Source: Bryopsis sp. KO-2023 (Eukaryota; Chlorophyta; Ulvophyceae; Bryopsidales; Bryopsidaceae). Taken from it: 64,000 nucleotides of DNA. Location of the stretch: contig BSYQ01000003.1 of the NCBI GenBank assembly GCA_030272585.1, forward strand, positions 5,456,001 through 5,520,000, written 5' to 3'. Position numbers and translations under genes: made by a program. The notes beneath the pieces are model-generated. The model was not told the origin of the DNA. It did no database searches and saw nothing but the letters and a program-made list of their open reading frames with translations. Below, piece by piece: positions 11,476 to 23,083 of this stretch. Positions within the stretch are counted from its first letter, which is position 1. Each line of letters begins with the position of its first letter.

Positions 11476-14173
11476 TCTCAGGCTGACAGCTGGGGAAAAA
11501 AAGGAAGGGAAAAAATCAAGACAATATACAGAGATGCTCGAATTATCCACCATCTCAGCATAATGTACCATTGGGCTTAAAAACGCAACCAAAAGAATTT
11601 TTGTTTTTCCTTGCTGTAGTGTCGAATGATAGAGTCCCAGGGGTAAGTGATATAGGGAACAAGAAAGAATATATATATATATATATATATATAAAAACAC
11701 CTGCTGAAATCGAAACTTGGGAAAGAAAAAGAGTGAAGTCGAAACTTGCGTGAATCTGTGTGTATACGTATGGAGTGGGATTGGCATGCTCTGGCCTGGA
11801 GTTAGAAAGAAAAAAAAACCTTTCGAAAAACAAACGCACGCAAACTTATGTCTATGCATCTTTTTGCATGAAAGGGTGGATACCATATTAATACAAGTCG
11901 CAAAACTGGGTGGGTAATTTTTCTTTTTCAAGGTTTGATTGGTTTTTTTGAAATGGGTAGGGCTGTGGAAAGCATGGATAGTTGAAAACGTATGCATTCT
12001 TTTTGAGAGTGTGCGTTAACCGATGAATTTTCATTACATTTTTTTTTCGAAGGGAAAAAAAAACATGCGCAAGAAATAAAGATATGTTTTTTTATTGAGA
12101 GCTGTTTGAATTTGATCCTAGATATGTTGTGATTCAGGGATCGGTGGTAATGATTGGGTTGGGTTTGATTTAGGTGTGTAAGATGTCTCTTTTGTTTGAA
12201 GACGTCAGCGATTTGCAAAGAAAGGGTTTCTGTGTAAACGGATTGCAAGGGATTTAAGGGGTTTTTTCTGACCAGGATTGACTCCTTGTGCGGAAAAATG
12301 CTGGTCCAGTTTTGTCGATCTGTTGGAAAAAATAAGTTGGGTGGTGTGTATTTACACTCAGCCACCTGGAAGAAGGGAAAATTATAAATCTGACCTAATT
12401 TTACTGCTGCACATTTCACCACCCAAAAAAAAAAAGAGGAGATGTGTAGTAGCTACTTAATACATGAGGAAATTCTTCAATATCGTTGGATTGATCCTTA
12501 CTATGAAGCTCAATTTTGACAATTCTCCAGGTAGAATTCCAAAATCAGACGTTCATGCAAACAGTCTCAAAACGCATGTTCTGTGTGGAAAGCATCCATC
12601 CCCCCAAAACCATTACAAAGATGAGTCATCCAGGTAGTGCCAACAACAGCGTTGTTTTGCCATCAGACTCTTCAACCACCTATCCTGTTTGGACAGTGGT
12701 GGTGGAAAACCGGAAACCCAAAAAAAAAAAATGAAAAAAAAATTGGACCATCTCCGAAGCAAACTCACGGCCCTTGGTTTTGGAAAATCCACCATGAATT
12801 CGCTCAGGTTTTCCACACAGGGCTGCAAACTTCCAAAGCAATGCAACATAGCTGGTTCGCCCAAGCCCAATTATCTTTTTACCCCTCCCCTTTAAAGAAT
12901 ACTTCCAAAAGAAAAATACACACCGCTAGAAAAGGTCTGTACAGTAGGGCTTGATGGGGAGCAGCAACTTTTTTTTTTTTTCGATTTCAAGTTCACGCTT
13001 GCAGGCACCCATCCCTGGAATAACAAGGGCACGAAAAAATACATATATAAATAAAATAACCTATGTTTTTTTGGTTCATCGACCAGTTTTTCCTTGTGCT
13101 GCTTTCCTTGGATTCGATTTTTTTCTTCTTCTATTTTTCTGTTTTTTTTTTCTTTTTTGTCCTTTCCTTTTCTTTTCCTTTTTGCTTTTCTTTTTCTCCA
13201 TCCATTCTCCAGCAACAAATAACCTCAAAATCCATAAATCAAATCCGCGTCATCCCTGTTCTCCACTAGAATCCCCTTTTCTCCCCACTCCATTTTTTAA
13301 ATATTTTCTTTCCGCATTAATCCCCAGATCCCATTCTCTACCTTGTTTTTTTTTTTTTTTTTCTGTTTATAAATCTCAGCTGTTCCGAAACTTCCAATCC
13401 CAGACTAAAAATATTCTCAGTATTCACCTGCATACTGATTTTCTTCCACAGATTTTCTTGGACTGCCCGGAATTAAACGAACAAAAAAAATCTCTCAACT
13501 GACTCCAAATCTAAATTAAGAATAGCGGGAAGAGGGGCTTAAAAAAAACAGTCCGATATTTTTTTTGTTTTCACCTGCAGGTTACCCCCAGATAATCCTT
13601 TTCGAATGCCCTTTTTTTTCTATATATCGAATCGAAACACTGAGGCTATGCTATCTTTTTTTACAAAAATTTTTATCGGGGGGGAGAGGGCAAATGAAAT
13701 CAAAGATAAAAAAACCCGGGAAAAAAAACTCCCTTGACTCTTTTTTTTTTTTCCACTCGGATTTTTTTTCCTCCCCCACACCCAACAGCAAACCTGACAA
13801 ATATCTCTCTCTCTATATATATATATAATCTAAAACATAATCCCCCTCTCATTATTCAAAAAAAAAAATAGTACAAAAAAAAGAAGATAAAAAAACATTC
13901 CCTCATATCATATATTATTAGTGTTTTTTTTTCCATTTTCTGAGTAAAAAGCTTTCTTTTTCCCCCTCCTGACACAAATTTTCTTCCTCCCTTTAAACCC
14001 AAATTCTCCTCGGATTTAACTTTAAAAAAAACACCGTCCCTTCTTCAAACTTTTCAACAAAAAAAAGAACCATACAATGCAAAACGACGACTACCCTTTC
14101 CAAATAGATAAATACTCAGATATACATTTCTTTTTTTCTGGAAGGGGGCTTTTTTTTGCATTTTTTTTTCTTT
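11476..14173. other. AT-rich, low-complexity stretch with uncertain exons
   Basis: Long A and T runs dominate. An (AT)n microsatellite lies at 11669-11692 and T/C-rich tracts fill 13060-14160. Two exon-like pieces on the plus strand (12532-12631 and about 12990-13035), each flanked by plausible AG and GT signals, could belong to the upstream secreted protein. Otherwise I see no gene. Confidence 0.4.
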
Positions 14174-15425
14174 TCAGATAGGCACCCATCGCATGGAGGC
14201 CACCTTGTGGCCGATCAACGAAATCACCCATGCCAAAGGCATGGTCATCAACAGCACAATAACATGCTCCCAACAGGGTTTCACGCTTATTGGCATATCC
14301 TGCTCCAAATCCCTGTGGCAAGATCGAACAAACTGAATCCTGGCCTCCCTTTCCATCATCCACATCAAATAAACCAACACGAAAAACCCCCAAAAGATGT
14401 GGCTAAACGTGAACACCGCATTGCATGCAGACTCCTCCACCAGCCAATCGTTCATGCCGACCCCCTTCCCCACTCGAAACGGACCTCCGCTCGTGATGAA
14501 ATCCAAAAACCCGGCAAATTCCTTCAGGGAATTTGCGAAATCTTTGTTGATTACGGAACAGACGGGGTTTTCCAGGTAGAGGCAGCATATCACCGTGGTC
14601 AGGAAAGACAGGACGAGGTGGTGCTTGAATCTGAGCCTGTACCAGCACATGTTTTTGATTTCCATCAACGGCATGCAGCTCACTGCAACCCTCAATCCTA
14701 TTAAGGAATTCTCGGAGGTGGCCATTCTGGCTTGCATGTTCAGCAAGGTGCACAAGGTCAGCGTTTGGATCACCCTGCAAACAAAAAAGAAAGGCAAAAA
14801 CTTGACAAAAATGAAAAAAAAAACACTCCCTTTTGGATATGTCTACAGGAAATGCATCTGTTCGTGAAAATTGGCGACGGGTGCAGTTTTCCTGAGGATG
14901 TCATCCCGCTGTCTGCTTTACTAAAAGAAAAAGCAATCAGTGATTGCTCGCAATAAACACGCTGGACACAATTTCCGGGTGTGCGGCTCGTGTGTTGCGG
15001 ACCGCGGCTGGCGTTACGTCAGCATCCCAACGGTCGAGATTCGCAGAAAATCAGGGGGAGCGCAAAATGTGGTCTGCTCACCCAGTCAACATGAGCACCG
15101 TTTCTCCATGCTTCAGAAACCAATTTTCCACCATGTGTTTTCTCGACAACAGTTCCACGAGTGGCGGCGCCCAGAGCAGCGCGACGAGAACCAACGTGAA
15201 AGCGTTCAGCGGAAGGCCCTGCTGTAAGAATCTGTAAACGATCGCCGATCTCAGCGAGATGCAAGCCGAACAGGCCAAGCGTTGGTGTGATCTCAGTCGT
15301 CTGAAAACGTGAAGGGCGAAGTGCTTTTCCACGCTCGTCGCGGGGAAGGTTAAAAACAAAGAGTCCATCGTCGAAAGATCCTCTTGTTTTTCCTCTACGC
15401 GTTTGTTGGGCCCCCACCACCCCAC
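14174..15425 (-). CDS. multipass membrane protein of unknown function, 2 exons, 314 aa
   Basis: Exon 1 is 15425-15082 and exon 2 is 14774-14174. The intron is GT-AG and the phase fits, giving 314 residues and a TGA stop. Several hydrophobic stretches suggest membrane helices: AFTLVLVALLWAPPLVELL, LVLSFLTTVICCLYL, HIFWGFFVLVYLMWM and VIVLLMTMPLAWVISLIG. The N-terminal part before the first helix is basic. I do not recognise the family. The segment MEIKNMCW has a near match (MEIKNMFW) in the unresolved region near 4.76 kb, suggesting a related exon there. It is transcribed away from the DUF506 gene, 0.9 kb apart. Membrane location is inferred only from hydrophobicity. Confidence 0.65.
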
Positions 15426-16344
15426 GACCTGAGCGCTGAGAGTGGCGTCGCGATTTTCAAAAGTGAGGATTTCGTGGACGGGTGGAAAACACGTAGTGAT
15501 GGTGCGTTGTGGTCAGGACGTCTTTTAAAACGACGTACGTGAACCATCGTGCAGTTTTCACCGAATCTGCGAACCACCAGGACGATTTGCATGCCTGACG
15601 AGAAAAGCAGAGTCTGAAAACGTTTTGTCCAGTTTCCGTAATGGCTTATCACTCAAAATTACGTCATCGGGTATGTTGGAGGGGCGTTTTGGTTTCCAAC
15701 GCTAGACGTTACAGGGGTATGTTGGAGGGGCGTTTCGGTTCCAACGCTCGACGTTACAGAGGTGGGGTTTTCCACAAGAAGGTTTTCCTCCTGCTGGAAC
15801 GCCCCAAACAAGCAACGTGAATGCATGCGAAGATGCTGCCCGGTGAACAGAAACCGGGTTTGGCGCGGAATGGCGATGTGGCATGCGGCTTAGTCATTCA
15901 TCATGACTGGAGGGGGGAAACGCTCTGGATACAGCCCAGCAGGACAACCTGATGTTTGTTCGTGTGCTGCTTTGAAAACAGTCCGCAGCCTGACTGACTG
16001 TTCCTGGATCCAAGAATGGTGGACTGTATAACTGATGCCCTCCAGTACTACCCGACTCCTTCGTTCTCCCCCCCCAGCGGAGTGCGAAAGAAACAACTCC
16101 GGTTCGCGTTTGGTTGGGTTGGAATTTTGGCAACGCGCATCGTTTTGGTCGTCTTTCTTTGCGCGCGTGCGGTTGTTTGTCCCGTTCCTTTTTTCTTGTC
16201 ATTTTATTGCGGGAAGCCTGGTGCTCTTCGTGTCAGCGTCCACGCACACGCACACCACCCTGAGGCGATCTAGCTGCGTAACGCTGGGCGTTATTCTGCC
16301 CCCCACCCTCAAAGATCTGCGAGGAGTTGGCGGTTCGTCGAAAG
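15426..16344. promoter_or_regulatory. shared intergenic region between divergent genes
   Basis: This 0.9-kb stretch lies between two head-to-head starts (15425 on minus, 16345 on plus) and is more GC-rich than its surroundings. It contains a 46-bp tandem duplication from 15671. It is the likely location of both promoters; no core element was identified with confidence. Confidence 0.4.
15671..15762. repeat. two 46-bp tandem units containing an ACGTTA core
   Basis: Units start at 15671 and 15717 (GTATGTTGGAGGGGCGTTT...GACGTTACAG) with a few substitutions. They sit in the shared upstream region of two divergent genes, so they could be duplicated regulatory sites. Confidence 0.8.
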
Positions 16345-18006
16345 ATGGAGGAGTGTGATCTGATTTTCGACCTTGAGGTGAGCAGTCGTCGAAATGGTGG
16401 ATACAACGAAATCCTGCTTGATCGAGTTCAGGTGGCAGTGTTGATAACGCCAAAGCCAGTTTCGAGTTTCGAGAGTTGCTGGAAGTGTCAGCCGCGGCCG
16501 TGAAAGTTATTCGTCAAGTGACGTCGGCGCGTGTCTAAATTCAGCTATCCAACGAGGACGACCAGCGTCTGGAAAGTGGCGTCAATGCCCAGACGGCGCT
16601 GGACGGGTCGCTCGTCGAGTTGGCACGCATGCAACAGAGGCCGTTCGTCAAAAAAGTGAGTTGGGCCTCCCGTGAAATTCGAACTACGTGCAGTGAAGCG
16701 AGATCGCTCGGAAATCGACGATGTTTACGAAAACGTCAAATTTTCAATGTCATTAAAGGAAAGGCAGTGTCGATCGGTCGAGGGAGTCTGGAATACTGTC
16801 TTGCATTCTGTACCTGTACCTGTACCATGTTTACTAAGCACTGGGGAACTGATTTCTGTACAGCTGCCCTTCACTTCCACTAGCACATTTTGATATTTCA
16901 GGATTGCATTTCCACAGTTGACTAATCTTATCCAGCAAAGTTTTGTAGTGATTCTTGACTCAGTTCCCCAAGGCTGGGGGCATCCAGCTCAAAGCCGAAC
17001 AGATTTGAACTGCACTACAGGATGGGATGTGTTGGCTCAAAACACGTCCCAGGTTAGATCAAGGTTATACGAATATTTCTAACGTCAAAATGTCATGGTT
17101 TTTTGTCTGTGCAAACACAGCTCCTGGAGCAAGTGAAAAATCACAACAGCTTCCTCATGGAATCCAACTTCCCTCGGCGCCTGGTGAAACTGGGGCAAAG
17201 CCTGTCCACGGCAGGATATCATGTTGTTCTCAGGTCGAGGCATGGGGGTGGGGAAACCAGAAGAGATTGTTTAAAAAACGTCCCCCACGTACACCTAGTC
17301 GTCAAGGAGCGCCCTTCGCACGGAGAGATCATCGTTGAAACGGCTTTCCGCAGTCATTTCTCGATTCCGTGGGCTTCGGAGGCCTACAATGAGACTCTTC
17401 GGAAAATTCCGGAGGTTTTTGTTGGTGATAGGGGGGTGCTGGGGGAGATTGCGAAATTCATGAATGATGAGATGGCCAAGATGTTCACGAAAATGAAAAG
17501 AATCATTCCTCCGTGGCGCTGCAAAGAGAGCATTTTGTTGAAGTGGGCTGTTCAGGTGGGGGGGCTTCAGAAAAGGATTTAAAAGGGGGGAAATATGTAT
17601 ATATACGTATTTATATTATTGTTTTTTTTGTATGTGTGATAAAAAAAATGTCATCTCATAATGTATTGGCGTGGAATTTTTTCTCGAGGGTTCGTGGACT
17701 GAAAGCGTTTTCTGTAGGAAACATCAGAAAAGCACAGAGCTCCAGTAAGTGGCTGAGTCACTGAGTTATTTGAATGAAAGTTCAAAAAAAATGAAAAAAA
17801 TGCTTCAATGTTTCTTTTCTTATTCTGTTTTTTTTTATTTATTGAATGCTCCACAGGGATCCTATGACAAGGAGCTCAAAGATCTGGCTTTTTGCCATAA
17901 CTCCAAAGTGCCTGATCCCAAGTGCTCCAGCCATTGGACTTGGCCAGAGTTTCATCATGGTCGGTTGATTCCTGCAGGCATAAACCCGATAGTAGGGTTC
18001 TTTTGA
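16345..18006 (+). CDS. DUF506 (PDDEXK_6-like) family protein, plant type
   Basis: The main exon 17121-17555 holds the diagnostic DUF506 pattern: AGYHVVLRSRH, then EIIVETAFRSHFSIP, IPEVFVGDRGVL and a C-terminal PPWRCKESILLKW. Exons 17718-17744 and 17857-18006 follow with phase 0 junctions and a TGA stop. Upstream, an ATG at 16345 (MEECDLIFDLE, donor GTGAGC) and exon-like pieces near 16430-16525, 16545-16655 and 16688-16795 probably make the N-terminal half, but their joins are not settled. DUF506 is described from land plants and green algae and is related in fold to PD-(D/E)XK nucleases; its biochemical activity is not established. This gene is one of the strongest indicators of a green-lineage host. 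Confidence 0.8.
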
Positions 18007-20199
18007 AAAAAAGAAAGAAAGAAAGTCGACAACAATATAGAGCACCAGAACAATATATTTTTTCATTTTTAAAATAAAATAAAATGAAGCGTCATCGTCG
18101 TCGTGTGCATGTCTGTCAACAATGGCATGCCAGTTTTCAATTTTGAAAATCTGAAAAACGAAAAAAAAAAAAGGGGGGGGGGGGGAGGACAAAAATCAAG
18201 TTGGGCGAGACGCTGGTTACTTTTTTTTTCCCTCATTTTTTTTTCTGAGAAGAGGGGGAATTTCCAACAGCCAAGCATTGGGTGGGTGATATCGAGAGGA
18301 TGGGGGGGGAGGCGTTCAGGGAGGCATTGGATTCAGGTCAGAGCCTGTCCTGATATTATCTTCTTTTTTCTTTTTTTTTTTTGGGAAGGTGCAAGAGGTT
18401 AAATTCGAAGTTAGTGTTAGGGGGGAAAGCGAGGGAAGGGGGGGGGTGTTAAAAATTGGGGATTGAAGTAGAAAAATAAAACAAAAAAAAACAAAAAAAA
18501 TGTGACGAAAAAAAACCAAACAAGTTATGGATGCATTTGATGATTTTATGAACAAGACTGAAAAATCGAAAAACAGAAAAACAAAAAAAAGAGGGAGGGA
18601 GGGTTGGAAAAAGAGTGGGGAAGGGCAATGGATTCGAGGGTTGCATTTCTTGGGTGCTAAAAATGGGTATTCGATTTGGAAAGAATAGTGGGAAGTTTGA
18701 AAGTTGTCTTGGTGGGGGTTGAAATGGGTTGAAAGATAGTTTCAATGATTTGATTGAGGAAAGTGGAAAAATTCGGAAGTGGATTCGGACATTGTCAACA
18801 GGAGTGGAGTACAGTGGATTGCGGATATATTGTGGAGTTTTTGCATTGAGAGAGAAAAACAAAAGATATGCTTTTTACCTAGCCATCGATTTTCATGAAG
18901 GAAAGGAAATCAGTGGACAAGGGAGGAAAAAGCATAAAAGAAAGCATTCAAGAAAGAGTGAAAGAGTAAGAAAGAGAGAGAGAAAAGAGTGAGAAAATAA
19001 GTGCGAAAGATTGGCTTGTGCCGGCAGATTTCACACAGCTTTGAAAATGGGGAAGAATCTGCAATTATTTGGTTTGAAAAAAAACGAAAACAAATGGACG
19101 GCACCAAGCATGTATGGAGCATCAGATGCCATGGGATGTTAAGAGAAAAAAAACAAACAAACGTATGTTGGCTTTTTTTCCCCTTTAAATTGTGAATTGT
19201 GAATTGTGTGATATGGGGTTTTGTCACAAGACTTAGAGCATGCAATCTGCTGGATCTCTGAACTGTGTCTATCATATTGTGGTTCTGATTTTTTTCATGA
19301 CCTGTTTCAACACCCCTTCGATCAATCCACCAAATAAGCTTCACCAAATGAGGCAATTGTGCGAAGAATATGATAATAACTACCCAGCAGCCTCAAATTT
19401 TACCGAAAAAATTGGGAGGTCAGGAGTGGACGTTCAATTTAGATTTAAACTTCCTGCTGGGCTGGAGTGATTTCAATTAATTGTTTATTGGTACATGGTA
19501 TCAGGCTCGAGACGAGAGGGAGTACAATGAAAAGTTCCCCACCAGGAACTTTCAAAGCCTTTTAAGACATAGACGACCTGCTGAAAATTGGATGTTAAGA
19601 TTTGAAAAAGCCTGGGCCAGGCTGCATGAGATCATAGTACAGATTGGATCTTGGTAGCAAGGATATATCATCATCTTCTCGATTTTTTTGGAGGCTGGGA
19701 AGTATCAGGACTAGCCAATGGATGAGTTGGAGATTGAGAAAAATCACACATTCTACTTTCAACAGCATTCATCTTTTCTGGCTTTCGTTACATTCAAACT
19801 GGCCTTCGGACAAGATCTGCACCACACCAGCAGAATCCCTCCAACACATGCGCTCTTAAAAAAGCATAAACGTTACAAGACCCAACCCTCCCCCCCCCAA
19901 ATGAGTTATATAAGCATATCAGACTCTTCTCCTTTTCTTTTAAAACCAGCCCACAATCTCTCTACCTAGAATAACATCCAACCCCAAGTTCCTCTCACGT
20001 TAAAAACAGTTTCACTCGTTAGTTGAAAAGTCCATCGAAGCTCAAAAAAGATGGCAAAAACGGTCGCACAATCCCAATACTTGGGGCGGACACATCCAGC
20101 AAACAAAAACATATAATACCCTGGGCAATAAACGCAATGTTCCAGGGATGTCGTGTGAATAAAGACCATCCTCCCCACACAAGCTAGCCGAATTTCAGT
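18007..20199. other. AT-rich stretch without a confident gene
   Basis: Homopolymers (for example A12G13 near 18161) and T-rich tracts dominate, and the long open frames are low-complexity. A frame at 19240-19470 encodes one hydrophobic segment but has no supported splice structure. The 3' ends of the DUF506 and rhodanese genes converge here. Confidence 0.45.
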
Positions 20200-22025
20200 T
20201 TAGTTATCCATCATGTACTTGATTTGCTCATAACCGAAGACCAGCAAATCCAGAACAACAATTGTGGCAGCCTGCAATGCACAAACAGAGATATCATTCA
20301 GATCACCTGACAAGATCCTTGATCCCAGGGAAAAATAAAAACAATTTCCGATGGTCTGTCTGCGGTGGAAGGCAAAAAACCTACCTCCAACTTAGGAAAA
20401 GAAGAGTATCTTTTCCCATGTCTATTCCAACTGATGAATTCAATGAGCAAAACCATGTTCATACCATTGGGAGGTCACCACATGTCCAACTTCCCCCCAT
20501 AAGAAAAAGATCCAGTTATCAGAGAGAAAAAAACAAACACCACGGGCTGCAGCAAGGTCTGTCAGGATTACAACATCTTGCCCCATCGGTTCCTGGGGAA
20601 TTGGTGTCCAGCAATTCTGTGTGAAACATCTCTACACTTACAACTTTCAGAAGTTGTTGGCCACCGGTTGGCTCATCTGGCTGCGATACAGCTTGCTGTG
20701 GGGTCATTCCCAGCGCAGCGGACACACCACCAACACCAGCAAGGCGAAGATCGGCTCCATCCTTGGTGGGCAAATCACCAGGGACGGCGGTGTCGAATCC
20801 TCCATTAACCCAGGCAAGGGTCTGGTAGCCAGCTCGTGAAAGTTGCTCACAGGCAGCCAATGACCTTTTCCAACAACACAGTGCAATCAAATATTATCCT
20901 GAAAACGTTTTTTTGGGAAAACTTGCATACCAGGACCTTTACACCCAGTATAATCCTTTCATAAACTCAATGGTGTAGCGTTTCATCATGCCGACTAATG
21001 CGCATGTGAATCTGTGATAGATCTCATGGGATTGCTGTAGGAGTTTTGTTGGTGGGATATTCTACCTGAGACCCTTCTGGCAGCCAATCACCACCTTGGC
21101 ATCCTTGGGGACCGCACTTTGGACCTCCGCCAGAAAGTTGGGGTTTGGCTCCATGTGCATGCCACCCAACCACCAGCCACCCATACCGAAAGCAGACATC
21201 TGCTTCAACAAACTGGATGGGTCCAAACCCTTGTCAGGGATGAACAGGGGTACCTCGGTGGCTCCCTCAATGGATCCCTGAAACAAGCCACATCATCAAA
21301 CCACCTACCTCAGATATTGTGTCAGATCCTATCCCCCCCCAAAATCCACACATATTTGAAAGCACAGATTCTTAGAATCTGTTTTTGAGGTGTGGTAAAT
21401 TTACGATCGATCTGGATCGGGAGCAGGGGGTGGTGGTGTTTACCTTCTTGATCTCGTTCGAAGGTCTGACGTCAAGAACCACCCATCCTTCCTGCACCAC
21501 GAAAGAGCGTCAGTGGCTGAAAATCGCGCGTACGCGTTTTTGCAAGGACAAGACTCACAGCATCTTTAAACTCACTTTCAAGAGATCTCCAGCGCCTTTG
21601 CAAGTGACGTTCCTGACCTTTCCCTCCTTGATCTGTCGGAAAAAAATACACGTGTTGAACAAGCAAGCTGGCAACAAAAGCATCATCATTGCTACTTTCA
21701 CGGAAAATTAAAAACCTGGCTCTCCCAGCGCTTCTCGGCAGCAGCCATGTCACTGGCGTTTGCCTTGCAAGCGACATTAGGACGAACGGTTCTGAAAGTC
21801 TCGAGCCTGGGCAAGCAAATGCCTGCTGCTTCGGGTCCTGCGCGCAAGGTCACTCTTTCAGCGCTCGGAGCAATCAGGCAAAGCCAAGTTCAGCCGTGTC
21901 CTGTCAAAAATCTCTACTTCGACAGGACAACGAAAGGATGCAACGGGCTTACTCGCAGAGGCTCGCGCCCTGGAGGCGGGAGGGGCTGCAACAGGGGTGC
22001 TGGCGACGAGTCCGCGAGTTGCCAT
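20200..22025 (-). CDS. plastid-type rhodanese-like (sulfurtransferase) protein, 8 exons, 299 aa
   Basis: Exons: 22025-21953, 21852-21716, 21632-21576, 21491-21444, 21277-21066, 20864-20642, 20616-20539, 20271-20200. All are GT-AG with matching phases and a TAA stop. The first 55 or so residues are rich in Ala, Arg, Ser and Thr with few acids, as in chloroplast transit peptides. The rhodanese core follows: WVVLDVRPSNE (CH2A-like), GATEVPLFIP, and the active-site loop CQKGLRS with the catalytic cysteine at about residue 171. RSLAACEQLSRAGY and GGFDT complete the fold. The arrangement matches plant single-domain STR proteins of the thylakoid or stroma. The C-terminus (AATIVVLDLLVFGYEQ) could be a membrane anchor. 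Expected chemistry is sulfane-sulfur transfer or a redox-scaffold role; the substrate is unknown. Its start is 1.06 kb from the divergent SPT6 start. Confidence 0.87.
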
Positions 22026-23083
22026 CCTGTTTGCGCTGTTGGTAGACGAAATACGTGAAAATGGAGGAGGAGGTCGAGGGAATCGTCGAGCGCGCAGCTA
22101 ATCGGGCAAGATGAGAAGAAGAGAATCGCCCGACTTTATTGTCACCAACGTGTCAGCATGTGTCCAATCGACGCACCCTCCTGCTCGCAGCGTCCAATCT
22201 TTGGACAAGCAACAAAATCTTTTTTCTCCCTCCCCCTTGCCTCCAAAACGCTTTTTCGACACTGTGGGGCGCCACTGGCCCGCACCAAGGAGCGACAAAC
22301 GATTGCCGGTTGAAGAGCGCCATCGATATGCACTCAATCGGGCTCGACTGATTCCTTTGTTCCGCCATCTGAGGATTTGATTTCCGCTATGTCGCCAGGG
22401 TGAATTTTCTAATTTTCTGGGGTCCAAATCGAGAAAAAGGGCTTGCCCCAATCCAGATTGGCTATTGGGGGGTGTCTGCCTTGAACCCCCCAACAGACAC
22501 AATAGCCACCCTTGCAAGGACCACTGAACGTTAAACTTCAGTTTTTTTTGCCACCTGCTCTTGCACACTGCTGCGGGCATCAAGCCACAAACAGCCATAT
22601 AACTGATAACATCAATAGCCTGCTCAGTACCTATGTTTGGATAATCCAAACACAAGATTGGGAGTTGCTACCTGGATGTGCAGCTACTCGTAATTAAAAC
22701 CATCGGCAGCCAGAACAGGTTGGACAAAATAGAGGAACACCCAGTGTTGTGGTGTAATGTTTTTTTGGGACATGATCGACAGCTACTGTTTTGGGGACAG
22801 TCTTGGCCGTGATTGGGTGATTGCGTTTTTTGGCTGTTTGAGCCTGTGGCATGCTTCGTTGCTAAGTTGGTTGAGGTTGAGGGCGATCTCTTGAATAAAA
22901 GTTTGGTGGTGCCTTGGTGTTGTTGCGGGTCTAAAATGGGCCAATCTATGGTTAAATTTCCAATGAATTTGAAACCTGGAGCGAAGCAGGTGAAGTGTGT
23001 CGGTGTCGTACTGTAGGAAGGGGTGACGAGGTATTTAATCCCCGCCCTGTCGAGCTTCTTCCGCGCGAACAAACTGCGTTGCG
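22026..23083. promoter_or_regulatory. intergenic region between divergent rhodanese and SPT6 genes
   Basis: This stretch contains the 5' flanks of both genes. Long open frames exist on both strands but none has protein-like composition or splice support. No core promoter element was identified with confidence. Confidence 0.4.

Noticed and set aside
22098..22655. 185-codon minus-strand open frame
   Set aside because: No domain, no splice signals, and the residue mix (many Trp, Arg, Gly) looks like translated non-coding DNA between two divergent genes.
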